Assembly (NCBI RefSeq): GCF_900172225.1
Contig: NZ_FWFO01000003.1
Location: 124,001 to 188,000, forward strand
Source of the DNA: Falsiruegeria litorea R37
Lineage (GTDB): Bacteria > Pseudomonadota > Alphaproteobacteria > Rhodobacterales > Rhodobacteraceae
Direction of reading: 5' to 3'
Length of the DNA stretch: 64,000 nt
Shown: positions 8,958 through 18,014 of the stretch, one piece after another
Numbering within the stretch: the stretch's first letter is position 1
Layout: the number at the start of each line of letters is the position of its first letter
The notes under the pieces: model-generated
What the model was told of the DNA's origin: nothing
The model's database searches: none
Seen by the model: only the letters and a program-made list of their open reading frames with translations
Made by a program: the position numbers and the translations under genes

Positions 8958-10276
8958 GCCTGACGCGTCTCGATACTGCCCGACAGCTCGACCACACGGC
9001 GAGGATAGGGAATCTCGATGTTGTGTTCCTTGAGCGCGTTCCAGATGAGGAACAGCACATCAGACGAGAACTTGTTGGCCCCGTCATCAATGCCTTCGAT
9101 CCAGAACTCGACCGCAAAATCGACGCCGCTGTCACCGAACCCCCGCAGCTCGCAATCGGGTGGGAAAGGCTCGGACAGAACGCGCGGGTGTTTGGCCACG
9201 GCCGCCTCAATGATGTCGGGCACGGTGTTGATGTCGGTGTCATAGCTTACCGAAAACGGCGCCTCATACCGGTTGGCCGAACCGCTGTCCGAGAAGTTGA
9301 CGACGCGGGTGGTGATAAAGTCCTCGTTCGGGACAACAATCCAGCGCCCGTCGAATGTTTCGAGGATCGCGGCGCGCGCGCCCATCTTGACGATTGTGCC
9401 CGCCTCACCCCCGTCAAGTTCGACGTAGTCCCCCACGGTCGCTTGACCTTCGAGCAGCAGGATAAGGCCCGAGATGAAGTTCGATGCGATCTTTTGCAGG
9501 CCAAAGCCCAGACCAACACCGATGGCGCCACCCAGAACCGCCAGAGAGGTCAGGTTGATGCCCATGATGTTCATGACCAACAGAAAGGCGACGCCAAAAA
9601 TACCGATCTCGATGGCCTTGGCGGTCAGCTCGCGCATAGCCGGGCGCATGTCGTCCTGCTTTTTCAGAAACTGCGCCGACTGATCGTTGGACCAGCGCCC
9701 GAGCCAAAAGATCGCGCCGCCTACAACAATGAACCGCAACGCAAACAGCAACGAGAACGACAGGTTTCCCAGCGGCACGATCGTCTCATCCAGCTTGGCC
9801 ATCGCCGGCTCCAGAAGCCCAAGCGCATAGAGCGCCGCCACGGGAATCAGGATGTAACGCCCCAACAGCTTCATCATCGGGTCGGCGATGATCTCGCGCA
9901 CCAGTATGCGCACGGCCAGGAACAGGAACACACGCTTACCAAAGGCGATCACCGCGCCAGAGCCAAAGAGCGAGCGCGTCACGCTTTCGCCGATGCCGGT
10001 AAAGGCATAGGCCATGAGTGGCAGCAACAGCGGCACAAAGATCAGAACGAACCGTCGGGTCTTGGCCAGCGGGCTATCCAGATCTTCAGGCGGGGTCAGC
10101 AGCCGTGTCAGGGGCGCACGCAGTTTGCCCGCCACGACCAAAGCAAGCAGGTAGGCCACCACCAGCAGGGCAAACTGTGACCACGCAGCCGGGCTGACCA
10201 GCCAACTCAGGGCGATGTCCCAAAGCCTTTGCGCCTGCTCCAGCACCTGATTTTGCAGATCGGATCCAAATTCCAT
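8954..10276 (-). CDS. MscS-family mechanosensitive channel
   Basis: 440 residues from the ATG at 10276; an in-frame TTG at 10303 would add nine residues, but ATG is preceded by GGGGGCG. Several hydrophobic helices span about residues 25-230. The pore-lining helix and beta domain carry the MscS signature GLGFGLQKIASNFISGLILLLE, then GDYVELDGGEAGTIVKMGARAAILETFDG and VVPNEDFITTRVVNFS. The channel should sit in the inner membrane and release osmolytes on hypo-osmotic shock. It has more transmembrane helices than E. coli MscS, as in MscK/YbdG-like members. Confidence 0.93.
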   Translation of the reverse strand: MEFGSDLQNQVLEQAQRLWDIALSWLVSPAAWSQFALLVVAYLLALVVAGKLRAPLTRLLTPPEDLDSPLAKTRRFVLIFVPLLLPLMAYAFTGIGESVTRSLFGSGAVIAFGKRVFLFLAVRILVREIIADPMMKLLGRYILIPVAALYALGLLEPAMAKLDETIVPLGNLSFSLLFALRFIVVGGAIFWLGRWSNDQSAQFLKKQDDMRPAMRELTAKAIEIGIFGVAFLLVMNIMGINLTSLAVLGGAIGVGLGFGLQKIASNFISGLILLLEGQATVGDYVELDGGEAGTIVKMGARAAILETFDGRWIVVPNEDFITTRVVNFSDSGSANRYEAPFSVSYDTDINTVPDIIEAAVAKHPRVLSEPFPPDCELRGFGDSGVDFAVEFWIEGIDDGANKFSSDVLFLIWNALKEHNIEIPYPRRVVELSGSIETRQA

Positions 10277-10323
10277 AATCGCCCCCGGTTGATCCTTTTG
10301 CAAAGTGGTGCATCCTCTTACCG

Positions 10324-10650
10324 ATGCCGAACAAGGAAAAAAACCCTGACACCTTCCCCGCAGATGTGCCGGTGTGCCCTTTATGTGATCGGCCGATCCC
10401 CGAAGGGGACGGCAGCCTGCACCATCTGATCCCCAAGCTCAAAGGTGGCAAGGGCGGCCCGACCGTGCTGTTGCATCAGATCTGCCACAAAGAGATTCAC
10501 GCCACGTTGACCGAAGCAGAACTGGCGCGCTCCTATGCCACGGTCGAGGCGTTGCGGGCGCATCCGAGGCTGGATAAATTCCTGAACTGGGTGCGTAAAC
10601 GTCCCCCCGGTTTTCGTTCCAAAGTTCCGGGGAGACGCCGAAAAAGGTGA
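10324..10650 (+). CDS. Small HNH-type nuclease-like protein
   Basis: 108 residues. CPLCDRPIPEG supplies a CxxC pair, then HHLIPKLKGGKGGPTVLLHQICHKEIHATLT supplies the His-His and Cys-His residues expected of a zinc-supported HNH/beta-beta-alpha-metal fold. The C-terminus is strongly basic (RKRPPGFRSKVPGRRRKR), suited to nucleic-acid contact. Homologous short proteins are common in roseobacters as solitary genes; no partner methylase or toxin gene adjoins it. Biological role unknown. Divergent from mscS with a 47-bp spacer. Confidence 0.75.
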   Translation: MPNKEKNPDTFPADVPVCPLCDRPIPEGDGSLHHLIPKLKGGKGGPTVLLHQICHKEIHATLTEAELARSYATVEALRAHPRLDKFLNWVRKRPPGFRSKVPGRRRKR

Positions 10651-10656
10651 TGACTG

Positions 10657-11364
10657 TTAGGTGTAGGGGTCCGGTTGACCGCCGATCTCAATTCCAAGAA
10701 AGTCGGGCACCGGAGCAAAGGACGCGTCAGCGATGTGCTGAAACTCAAGCGTTGTATAAGGCCGTTTCCACAACCATTCGCGGTTTTTGACGGCCCACAG
10801 GTCCGAATTTGGGGGTTGATCGCTGGTGAAAGCATAGAAATGCAGGTCGAACCCGTAAGGTTCGACATCCTGCACGGACAACAGGCGCATGCCCAGATCA
10901 CGGCACCGCTGATCTTCGGCCTGTATGTCCCCGGTTCTAAGTGTGATTTGCCCGATGCACGCCTGCGCAAACGGGGCTTCGGCGTCGCCCGCCCCATCAG
11001 GTCGGTTGCCTTCAAAATCATGCTGCAACAGCTCGATCACGAACCCTTCGGGATCGGACAGATGTGCCATGTATCCAATGTCCAGAAACTGGCGCGGGTC
11101 TGAGACCTCGACACCGGCCGCGCGTAAGGCGTCAACTGCCAGATCGACATTCGGAAGGGTGATTCCGATCTTCCAATACCGCTGCCCCCGGTCGTGGGTG
11201 TACCCCCCGCCACTCGGCACCAACACCAAATCCGCGTCCACACCAACATAGCCAACGCGCCACGCATCCCCGTCGGCGCGCGCCTGCATTCCAAGGGTGT
11301 CCCGATAAAATGCCGCCAGTCCCTTGGGGTCGGCGACACGCAGGCGCAGGGCGTTCAGGCTCAT
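10657..11364 (-). CDS. VOC family (glyoxalase/dioxygenase fold) protein
   Basis: 235 residues from ATG 11364, whose ATGA overlaps the upstream gene's stop; a GTG at 11370 is the alternative. Two repeats of the vicinal-oxygen-chelate beta-alpha-beta fold are visible: LNALRLRVADPKGLAAFYRDTLGMQ at the N-terminus and ACIGQITLRTGDIQAEDQRCRDLGMRLLSV in the second half, with DPEGFVIELLQ as a likely metal-ligand strand (Glu). The substrate is unknown. It is the last gene of an SDR / enoyl-CoA hydratase / VOC operon, which suggests catabolism of an acyl-CoA or aromatic compound (inference). Confidence 0.85.
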   Translation of the reverse strand: MSLNALRLRVADPKGLAAFYRDTLGMQARADGDAWRVGYVGVDADLVLVPSGGGYTHDRGQRYWKIGITLPNVDLAVDALRAAGVEVSDPRQFLDIGYMAHLSDPEGFVIELLQHDFEGNRPDGAGDAEAPFAQACIGQITLRTGDIQAEDQRCRDLGMRLLSVQDVEPYGFDLHFYAFTSDQPPNSDLWAVKNREWLWKRPYTTLEFQHIADASFAPVPDFLGIEIGGQPDPYT

Positions 11365-11969
11365 CGGCACATCTCGGCAATGCCCATGGCAATCTCGGGC
11401 TTGGCCGCAACGACGTCTGCCGTCAGGTCGCGGGCCGTGGACATGAGCGCATCAGGCTCGACCACCCGGTCCACCAAGCCATAGGCATAGGCCTCATCCG
11501 CCGTGATCTTTTGCCCTGCCATCAGGATCATCTTGGTCCGTGCAGGGCCGATCAAAGCCTTCATGCGCACCGGGTCAGAGGCCTGCGGCAGAAACCCCAA
11601 CTTCATGACTGGATAGAAGAACTTGGCACTTGGCACCGCGATCCGCAGATCACAGGCCAACGCCATGCCGTTTGCCCCACCTGCCAGCGTGCCGTTCAAG
11701 GCCGCAATCGTAAGGCATGGCAACGCAGCAATGGCGCTCGACAACCGCTCCCACAAGTCCGAGGTCGCAAGGCCTGCGCGTGCCTCATCCAGGTCGGCGC
11801 CGGCACTGAACACCTTGCCCTGTCCGGTCAGGATCAACGCCTTGGCCTCAGTCGCGGCTTCGGCAATCTGCACCAACTCTTCGAGCATGGCTTCGGTCAA
11901 GGAATTGGCTTTGTCCGGGCGGTTGATGGTTGCGATCCAAAGCCCACCGTCTTTTTCCAGTTCGATCAT
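11361..11969 (-). CDS. Enoyl-CoA hydratase/isomerase family protein
   Basis: 202 residues, shorter than the typical 260 of crotonases. GKVFSAGADLDEARA and ALNGTLAGGANGMALACDLRIA form the oxyanion-hole region and CoA pocket. The usual second catalytic Glu position (PEVxLG) reads YPVMKLGF, without Glu, so the chemistry may be isomerase-like or altered rather than classical hydration. It is linked by ATGA overlaps to the SDR gene upstream and the VOC gene downstream. Cytoplasmic; substrate unknown. Confidence 0.88.
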   Translation of the reverse strand: MIELEKDGGLWIATINRPDKANSLTEAMLEELVQIAEAATEAKALILTGQGKVFSAGADLDEARAGLATSDLWERLSSAIAALPCLTIAALNGTLAGGANGMALACDLRIAVPSAKFFYPVMKLGFLPQASDPVRMKALIGPARTKMILMAGQKITADEAYAYGLVDRVVEPDALMSTARDLTADVVAAKPEIAMGIAEMCR

Positions 11970-12715
11970 GTCAGACCGACCCGAGCACGGATGCCTTCGT
12001 CACGCAGCGAGATTTCGGTGCCCACAAATTCGTCTGCGTCCGCCGAACACATCCACAACAGGGCACGGGCAGGCCAATCGGCGGGAACATGAACCTCCCA
12101 ATCCAATTGACTGACCGGATTGATACCGCTGGCCTTGATCTCGCGTTGCATCTGAGTTGCGACCGTGCCTGGCGACAGGCCCATGGCACGGATGCCGTTC
12201 TCACGCTCTTCCTTGTCCAGGCAGGCGGTCAGCATCGCCGCCCCCGCCTTTGATGAGCAATAGTGGCTCCAGGCCTCGACCGGGCCATGGGCCGCGCCCG
12301 AGCTGATCGTGATGATGGTGCCGCCGCCAGCCTTCTTCATCTCGGAAAGGGCAGCATGCATGCCGTAATAGACACCCTTGAGGTTGATATCGATGGCCTG
12401 TCCCCAGCCCGACGGATCGCTGTCGGACAACCGCGCGATAGGTTCGATCACACCTGCATTTCCAATCAGAACGTCCAGCCCGCCAAATTGGTCAACCGCC
12501 GCCTGAATGGACGCCTTCACCTGACCATAATTGCTGACGTCGCAAGAGACAGCCAGAGCCTGCCCCCCAATTTCCTCAGCCAAAGCAGTGATTTGCGCCT
12601 CACCTCGCGCAACGAGGACAACATTGGCCCCCGCAGCAGCGAAAATCCGCCCAGCCTCGGCACCTATACCGCGGCTTGCCCCCGTGATTAGAACCGTTTT
12701 GCCCAGCATATTCAT
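11966..12715 (-). CDS. Short-chain dehydrogenase/reductase
   Basis: 249 residues from the ATG at 12715, preceded by GGGGACGGGGAT. The frame is open upstream, but the Rossmann fold begins at MNMLGKTVLITGASRGIG (TGxxxGIG cofactor motif). Later come the NAG motif (IGNAGVIEP), catalytic Ser in TISSGAAHG and YxxxK in HYCSSKAG. It is therefore a complete NAD(P)-dependent SDR. It is the first gene of a three-gene operon with ATGA couplings. Substrate unknown; likely an alcohol/ketone in the same pathway as the hydratase. Confidence 0.92.
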   Translation of the reverse strand: MNMLGKTVLITGASRGIGAEAGRIFAAAGANVVLVARGEAQITALAEEIGGQALAVSCDVSNYGQVKASIQAAVDQFGGLDVLIGNAGVIEPIARLSDSDPSGWGQAIDINLKGVYYGMHAALSEMKKAGGGTIITISSGAAHGPVEAWSHYCSSKAGAAMLTACLDKEERENGIRAMGLSPGTVATQMQREIKASGINPVSQLDWEVHVPADWPARALLWMCSADADEFVGTEISLRDEGIRARVGLT

Positions 12716-12851
12716 ATCCCCGTCCCCTTGGTTGTCCCATTTGCGCCAAGTCGTACCGAGCCAAGGGGAAAGCGTCCAGCCCCTCCCCCCTTGACGACCG
12801 CCGCCTAAGGGCCGACGATAACGGCAAATTTTGATAGAGAAGGGTTCTATT

Positions 12852-14381
12852 ATGTCTGTTTTCTTCCGCCGCTCTGCCGGCGCCGCCATAGCTTATGCCG
12901 TCGCAACCCAAGGTGCATGGGCCGATTTGACCGCGAATGACGTTTGGTCCGATTGGAAAGCGTACATGGGTGGAATGGGCTATTCCATCTCTGGCGGAGA
13001 AAGCACATCCGGCAACGTAACCACAGTCTCGGACATGACGATGGCGATGGCGATCCCCGATGCCGAAGCCAGCTTTGAACTAATCATGCCCGAGGTCACG
13101 TTCACCGAAAACGGTGATGGAACCGTGGCCATCGGTATGCCCGAACAATTCCCTGTGAGCGTGAACATTGCAGCCGAAGGCGAAGATCCGGTCAAAGTGG
13201 TTCTGGACTACACGCTGACCAACATGGTGATGGTTGTCTCGGGAACCCCCACTGACATGACCTATACCTATTCGGTCGAGAAGAATGCAGTGTCGCTGGC
13301 CTCGATTGAGGCAGAAGGCGAAACCGTGCCTGAAGGGGCGGTGGACGTCAGCTTTGTCTTGGATGCGCTGGCTGGAACGTCGCAGATGAAAATCGGCGAC
13401 ACCATGCGCGACATTGCCCAGAGTATGACTGCGGGCAACGTCACCTATGACATTGCATTCGATGACCCCGAATCGGACGACGCTGGCAATTTCTCGGGCT
13501 CGGTGGCCGACGTCAGCTATACCGGTTCTGGTTCGATCCCGAACGAAATCAACGCTGCCGATTACAGCGCCTTCCTAAACTCGGGCTTCAAGTTTGATGG
13601 CGCGTTCAGCTACAAATCCGGCAACGGCGCGATGCAAGGCAGCGGAGATGGCGACCAATTCGCCATGAGCTCGAAATCCACCGGCGGCGATTTCCGCTTT
13701 GCGATGGACAGCAACCACCTGCTTTATGATCTGAGCCAAAGCGGCGCTGAAATCTCTGTCACCGTGTCGGAACTGCCGTTTCCGATCGACCTAAAAATGG
13801 CCAAGTCGGGCTTCAAACTGGACATGCCGATCCAGGCGGGCGATGCACCTCAGCCCTTTGCCTTTGGTATGAACCTGACCGATTTCACCATGTCCGACAT
13901 GATCTGGGGCATGTTCGACCCGGCAGGCGCACTGCCGCGTGACCCGGCCACAGTGGCGCTGGACACCTCTGGCACGGCCAAGGTTCTGGTCGACTTTCTG
14001 GATCCGGCCGTGGCCGAAACCTTGGAAAAAACCGGCGCCGCACCGGGTGAGTTGAACACACTCAAGATCAACGAACTTCTGGTTTCGCTGGTTGGCGCCA
14101 AGCTGGCAGGTACTGGTGATTTCGAATTCGACAACTCGAACCTCGAAGCTTTTGACGGCATGCCTGCACCTTCGGGTGTCGCCAACCTGGAAATCAGCGG
14201 CGCCAACGCTTTGATCGACAAGCTGATCGCGATGGGGTTCGTCTCGGATCAGGACGCCATGGGCGCGCGGATGATGATGGGCCTGCTGGCGGTACCGGGT
14301 GACGCGCCCGATACGCTGAAATCGACGATCGAGATCAACAAACAAGGTCACATCGTCGCCAACGGACAGCGGATCAAGTAA
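12852..14381 (+). CDS. DUF2125 periplasmic protein
   Basis: 509 residues beginning MSVFFRRSAGAAIAYAVATQGAWA, a signal peptide with cleavage near residue 24. The mature protein is acidic and beta-rich, with repeated segments such as FDGAFSYKSG and VSYTGSGSIP and almost no Cys; I recognise it as DUF2125, a periplasmic/outer-membrane family frequent in Rhodobacterales. Function unknown. ATG 12852 is preceded by GAGAAGGG at a 7-base spacing. Divergent from the SDR operon. Confidence 0.8.
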   Translation: MSVFFRRSAGAAIAYAVATQGAWADLTANDVWSDWKAYMGGMGYSISGGESTSGNVTTVSDMTMAMAIPDAEASFELIMPEVTFTENGDGTVAIGMPEQFPVSVNIAAEGEDPVKVVLDYTLTNMVMVVSGTPTDMTYTYSVEKNAVSLASIEAEGETVPEGAVDVSFVLDALAGTSQMKIGDTMRDIAQSMTAGNVTYDIAFDDPESDDAGNFSGSVADVSYTGSGSIPNEINAADYSAFLNSGFKFDGAFSYKSGNGAMQGSGDGDQFAMSSKSTGGDFRFAMDSNHLLYDLSQSGAEISVTVSELPFPIDLKMAKSGFKLDMPIQAGDAPQPFAFGMNLTDFTMSDMIWGMFDPAGALPRDPATVALDTSGTAKVLVDFLDPAVAETLEKTGAAPGELNTLKINELLVSLVGAKLAGTGDFEFDNSNLEAFDGMPAPSGVANLEISGANALIDKLIAMGFVSDQDAMGARMMMGLLAVPGDAPDTLKSTIEINKQGHIVANGQRIK

Positions 14382-14402
14382 CCGCTTTGACAGTTCACGA
14401 TC

Positions 14403-14434
14403 AGGGCTGCCTTTGGGTGGCCCTTTTCTTTTCC
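14403..14434 (+). terminator. Terminator after DUF2125 gene
   Basis: AGGGC-TGCC-TTTG-GG-TGGCCCT can fold into an imperfect hairpin followed by TTTCTTTT, about 20 bp past the DUF2125 stop and ahead of pmbA. Confidence 0.65.
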
Positions 14435-14507
14435 GGGTGGGGCTTGCAGGGCTCTGCCTGCAAGGCTAGGTCCAAGGGGTAGCCCGAAAAACACAACGAG
14501 AGGCCGG

Positions 14508-15854
14508 ATGTCGCAAACCCCAGAAGAGCTGAGCCACGCCCTGATTGACGCCGCCTGCAAGGCCGGAGCCGAAGCGGCGGATGCCATCGTGATCCGGGGC
14601 ACATCGGTATCGGTCGATGTCCGCAACGGCGCCTTGGAAATGGCCGAACGGTCCGAAGGTAGCGACCTGGGGTTGCGGGTTTTTTTGGGGCAACGACAGG
14701 CCATCGTCTCAAGCTCGGACGCGCGCCCTGAAACCATGCATGCCATGGCAGAACGGGCCGTGGCGATGGCAAAAGAAGCGCCCGAAGACCCCTATACCGG
14801 TCTGGCTGATCCATCGCAGATTGCGCAGGATTGGGATTATGACACGCTCGAGCTGTTTGATCCCACGGCGGAACCAACCCCTGAGGCCCTGAAAGAAGAC
14901 GCACTCGCTGCCGAAGCCGCCGCGGCCGCTGTCGAGGGTGTCTCGCAGGTCTCGGACGCTGGCGCAGGGTATGGCGAGCACCGCGTGCACCTGGCCGCAA
15001 CCAACGGGTTTTCGGGCGGTTATGCACGCACCGGGCGGTCGGTGTCCTGCGTTGCGATCTCAGGCACCGGAACCGGGATGGAGCGTGACTATGACGGTGA
15101 CAGCCGCTGTTTTCAGTCCGATCTGCGCAATCCAGTGGAAATCGGACGAACAGCAGGTGAGCGCGCCGTTCAATTGGTGGGCGCCCGCAAACCCGAAACG
15201 GGCACCTATCCGGTGCTCTTCGACGAGCGGATTTCATCATCCTTGATTGGCCACCTGATGGCGGCCAGCAACGGGGCTGCAATCGCGCGCGGGTCCTCCT
15301 GGCTCAAGGACTCGATGGGGCAGCAGGTCCTGCCAGATCATCTGTCGGTGATCGAGGATCCCCACCGCCCTCGTGTACCAGGGTCCCGGCCCTTTGATGC
15401 CGAAGGCCTGCCCACGCAACGTCGCGCCGTCGTGGAAAACGGGATGCTCACCGGCTGGACGCTGGATCTGTCCAGCGCGCGTAAGCTGGATATGGCATCC
15501 ACCGCCAACGCAGCGCGCGGAGTCTCTTCGCCCCCGTCACCCAGCAACTGGAACCTGGAACTGACCCAAGGCAATCAAAGCCGCGTGGATCTATTGCGCG
15601 ACATGGGAACCGGCCTGTTGGTCACTTCGATGATCGGATCGACGATCAACCCCAACACGGGTGACTATTCACGTGGCGCATCCGGATTCTGGGTCGAAAA
15701 CGGTGAAATAACCCACCCGGTCAACGAATGCACCATCGCGGGTAACCTGCGTGACATGCTGATGCGGATAATCCCGGCCAACGACGCGCGGGGCTATCTG
15801 TCACGCGTTGTACCCTCGCTCTTGATCGAAGGGATGACGCTTGCCGGGAACTGA
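14508..15854 (+). CDS. pmbA: TldD/PmbA family metalloprotease subunit
   Basis: 448 residues, matching PmbA/TldE. The TldD-TldE complex is a cytoplasmic metalloprotease that cleaves unfolded peptides. Family features seen: VSVDVRNGALEMAERSEGSDLGLRVF in the N-terminal domain, YPVLFDERISSSLIGHLMAAS in the middle, and the C-terminal GLLVTSMIGSTINPNTGDYSRGASGFWVENG. As in other TldE subunits I do not see the TldD HExxxH zinc site, so it should need a TldD partner elsewhere. It overlaps cysQ by 14 bp. Confidence 0.93.
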   Translation: MSQTPEELSHALIDAACKAGAEAADAIVIRGTSVSVDVRNGALEMAERSEGSDLGLRVFLGQRQAIVSSSDARPETMHAMAERAVAMAKEAPEDPYTGLADPSQIAQDWDYDTLELFDPTAEPTPEALKEDALAAEAAAAAVEGVSQVSDAGAGYGEHRVHLAATNGFSGGYARTGRSVSCVAISGTGTGMERDYDGDSRCFQSDLRNPVEIGRTAGERAVQLVGARKPETGTYPVLFDERISSSLIGHLMAASNGAAIARGSSWLKDSMGQQVLPDHLSVIEDPHRPRVPGSRPFDAEGLPTQRRAVVENGMLTGWTLDLSSARKLDMASTANAARGVSSPPSPSNWNLELTQGNQSRVDLLRDMGTGLLVTSMIGSTINPNTGDYSRGASGFWVENGEITHPVNECTIAGNLRDMLMRIIPANDARGYLSRVVPSLLIEGMTLAGN

Positions 15855-16644
15855 TCTGTCACTACTTGTCGATGCCGCGCTTGAAGCGGGTAAAATCGCT
15901 TCACGCTATTCCGGGAAAGAAGCCAAGCGTTGGGAAAAACCCGACGGTGCAGGCCCCGTGACCGAGGCGGATCTGGCCGTAAATGAAATGCTCGAGGACA
16001 CATTGCCCGCCGCCCGGCCGGATTATGGCTGGCTGTCGGAAGAGACCGAAGACAGCACCGATCGCCTGGACCGGTCCCGCGTCTTTGTCATCGACCCAAT
16101 CGACGGCACCCGCAGCTTTGCCGAAGGCTCGCGCACCTGGGCGCATTCGCTGGCAATTTGCGAGAACGGGGTTACCACGGCCGCCGTGGTTTATCTTCCA
16201 CAGCGTGACATGCTCTTTGCAGCCGCGACCGGGCAGGGTGCAACGCTCAACGGCGATCTGATTACGGTCACCGACACAGCAAACCTGACCGAAGCCCAGG
16301 TGCTGGCAGCCAAACCCAACTTGAACAGCACCCATTGGCGGGGCGGCCAAGTGCCCGACTTTGGGCGCGCCTATCGCCCGTCACTGGCCTATCGCATGGC
16401 CTTGGTGGCTCAGGGGCGGTTCAACGGCATGCTGACATTGCGCCCCAGCTGGGAATGGGACATCGCCGCCGGTGATTTGATCATTCGCGAGGCGGGCGGC
16501 CAGTGCACTGACCGTTTCGGCGCGCCGCTGCGGTTTAACAATCCGCAACCCAAGCTCAGCGGTGTCGTCGCAGGGGGGCAACTGCTCCACACCAAGCTCA
16601 GCGCCGCATTGAACCCTGACAGTTCAGGTATTCCGGGACATTGA
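15841..16644 (+). CDS. cysQ: Inositol monophosphatase / CysQ-type phosphatase
   Basis: 267 residues from a TTG start at 15841 that overlaps pmbA; no better ATG is available in this frame. Motif A is IDPIDGTRSFAEG (metal-binding DPIDGT) and motif B is WEWDIAAGDLIIREAGG. These Mg-dependent, Li-sensitive phosphatases act on 3'-phosphoadenosine 5'-phosphate (CysQ), inositol phosphates or related compounds. Its position between pmbA and the lipid A genes is common in Rhodobacterales. CysQ is the likeliest assignment, but substrate cannot be proved from the motifs. Confidence 0.87.
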   Translation: MPGTDLSLLVDAALEAGKIASRYSGKEAKRWEKPDGAGPVTEADLAVNEMLEDTLPAARPDYGWLSEETEDSTDRLDRSRVFVIDPIDGTRSFAEGSRTWAHSLAICENGVTTAAVVYLPQRDMLFAAATGQGATLNGDLITVTDTANLTEAQVLAAKPNLNSTHWRGGQVPDFGRAYRPSLAYRMALVAQGRFNGMLTLRPSWEWDIAAGDLIIREAGGQCTDRFGAPLRFNNPQPKLSGVVAGGQLLHTKLSAALNPDSSGIPGH

Positions 16645-16798
16645 CCTCTGTCTCTGCGACAATTGACTGAACTCGCGGATTTCGTAGGTTGCAGTCAACT
16701 CGGCCCCATGGCGCTCAAGGAACATTTCTATGGACCGCTTTATGCTCAAACAGCTTGCCGACCCAAGGCCGGTCCAGCAACATTTGGCGTTTTGATCC
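16645..16798. other. Gap between cysQ and waaA
   Basis: 154 bp in which I see no convincing gene. A 58-codon minus-strand ORF (16624-16800) and a 35-codon plus-strand ORF (16708-16815) exist but show no signal peptide, motif or good ribosome binding site. In related genomes a short DUF4170 gene often sits here; its characteristic residues are not visible in any frame. Confidence 0.4.
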
Positions 16799-18013
16799 AT
16801 GGCGCGGTCTCTTAGCCTGACAGCATACCGTGCGTTGTCTTGGGGTGGACAGCAGTCCCCCGAGCAGCTACCCGACGCGCGTCCGGACGGGCCATTGATT
16901 TGGTTTCATGCCACAACACCCGAACGACTTGCAGCACTGCAAGACTTGAGCGGTCGGTTGATGCAACAAAGACCGGAGCTCAGCGTGCTGTTCACGCGTC
17001 CTCCTGCCTCGGAAAGCAGGCGTTGGCCTCGACATCTGCTCAACGCGGTTGAACTGCCCCAGGATCACCCTGGCGCGGTACGTGGTTTTCTCAGCCATTG
17101 GCGACCGGATATCTGCATCTGGACCGGCGGATCGCTACAGCCCAACTTGATCAGCCAAGCTGCCGAAAACCGCGTGCCCATGATCCTGCTCGGCGCAGTT
17201 GAAAGCGAACTGCACTTACGGCGCCACCGTTGGCTGCCCGATTTGCTGCGCACCACGCTGGATTGCTTCGACACGATCCTGACCGATAGCGAGGCATCGG
17301 CCCGTTATGTTCGCCGTGCAGGCATCGGGTCAGGCAAAGTATCGGTCTCTGCCGCGTTACAGGTGAGCCCAAATCCCCGCCCCTGGCCCGAAGAGGAACT
17401 GGCCGAAACCAATCAAACTTTGGCCGGGCGACCCGTGTGGTTGTCCGCCTGGTCGCAAGACAGCGAGTTCATTTCGATCTTGATCGCCCACCGGCATGCA
17501 CTGCGGTACCTGCATCGGCTGCTGTTGGTCCTGCACGTTGCTGACCCTTCCGAGGCCAACCCGTTGAAGGCGCGGCTGGCTGCCATGGATCTGCGCTGCG
17601 CCGATTGGGATGCGGGCGACGAGATCGAGGACACCACCCAAGTGGTCCTGAGCACGGTCGCCGAGGATCTGGAGCTATGGTATCGCGTTGCACCCGTGAC
17701 CTTTCTGGGAAGCTCGCTAGAACCCGGCGCCGGGGGGCAAGACCCGCTGACTGCTGTCGCCCTGGGGTCAGCGGTTCTTTATGGGTCGCACGTACAGGGT
17801 CACATTGACACCTACGCGCGTCTGGCGTCTGCCGGGGCTGCGCGCGCGGTGCGCAATGCCAATGATCTGGGATCAGGTGTTGTACAGCTGTTGGCCCCGG
17901 ATCAGGCAGCCGCCGTAGCGTTGGCCGGCTGGCAGGTGGTGACCGAAGGGGCGCATTTGACGGATCAGCTGATTGACCTGATACAGGACAAACTGGACGA
18001 ACAGGACCGATAG
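16799..18013 (+). CDS. waaA: Kdo transferase (3-deoxy-D-manno-octulosonate transferase)
   Basis: 404 residues. WaaA transfers Kdo from CMP-Kdo to lipid IVA at the inner membrane. Visible family features are an early [16 protein letters not shown] (equivalent of the xHAxSxGE region), [12 protein letters not shown] (WTE-like motif), [19 protein letters not shown] and the C-terminal donor-binding [30 protein letters not shown]. The N-terminal membrane anchor typical of WaaA is short or absent. One base separates it from lpxK, so the pair is an operon for lipid A-Kdo assembly. Confidence 0.92.
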   Translation: MARSLSLTAYRALSWGGQQSPEQLPDARPDGPLIWFHATTPERLAALQDLSGRLMQQRPELSVLFTRPPASESRRWPRHLLNAVELPQDHPGAVRGFLSHWRPDICIWTGGSLQPNLISQAAENRVPMILLGAVESELHLRRHRWLPDLLRTTLDCFDTILTDSEASARYVRRAGIGSGKVSVSAALQVSPNPRPWPEEELAETNQTLAGRPVWLSAWSQDSEFISILIAHRHALRYLHRLLLVLHVADPSEANPLKARLAAMDLRCADWDAGDEIEDTTQVVLSTVAEDLELWYRVAPVTFLGSSLEPGAGGQDPLTAVALGSAVLYGSHVQGHIDTYARLASAGAARAVRNANDLGSGVVQLLAPDQAAAVALAGWQVVTEGAHLTDQLIDLIQDKLDEQDR

Positions 18014-18014
18014 C

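Noticed and set aside
9023-10180. 385-codon plus-strand ORF opposite mscS
   Set aside because: Composition rich in Gln, Arg and His is an antisense artefact; the MscS signature on the minus strand is unmistakable.
16624-16800. Minus-strand 58-codon ORF in the cysQ-waaA gap, considered as a small gene
   Set aside because: No ribosome binding site, motif or signal; not a DUF4170 sequence. Kept only as an unresolved gap.
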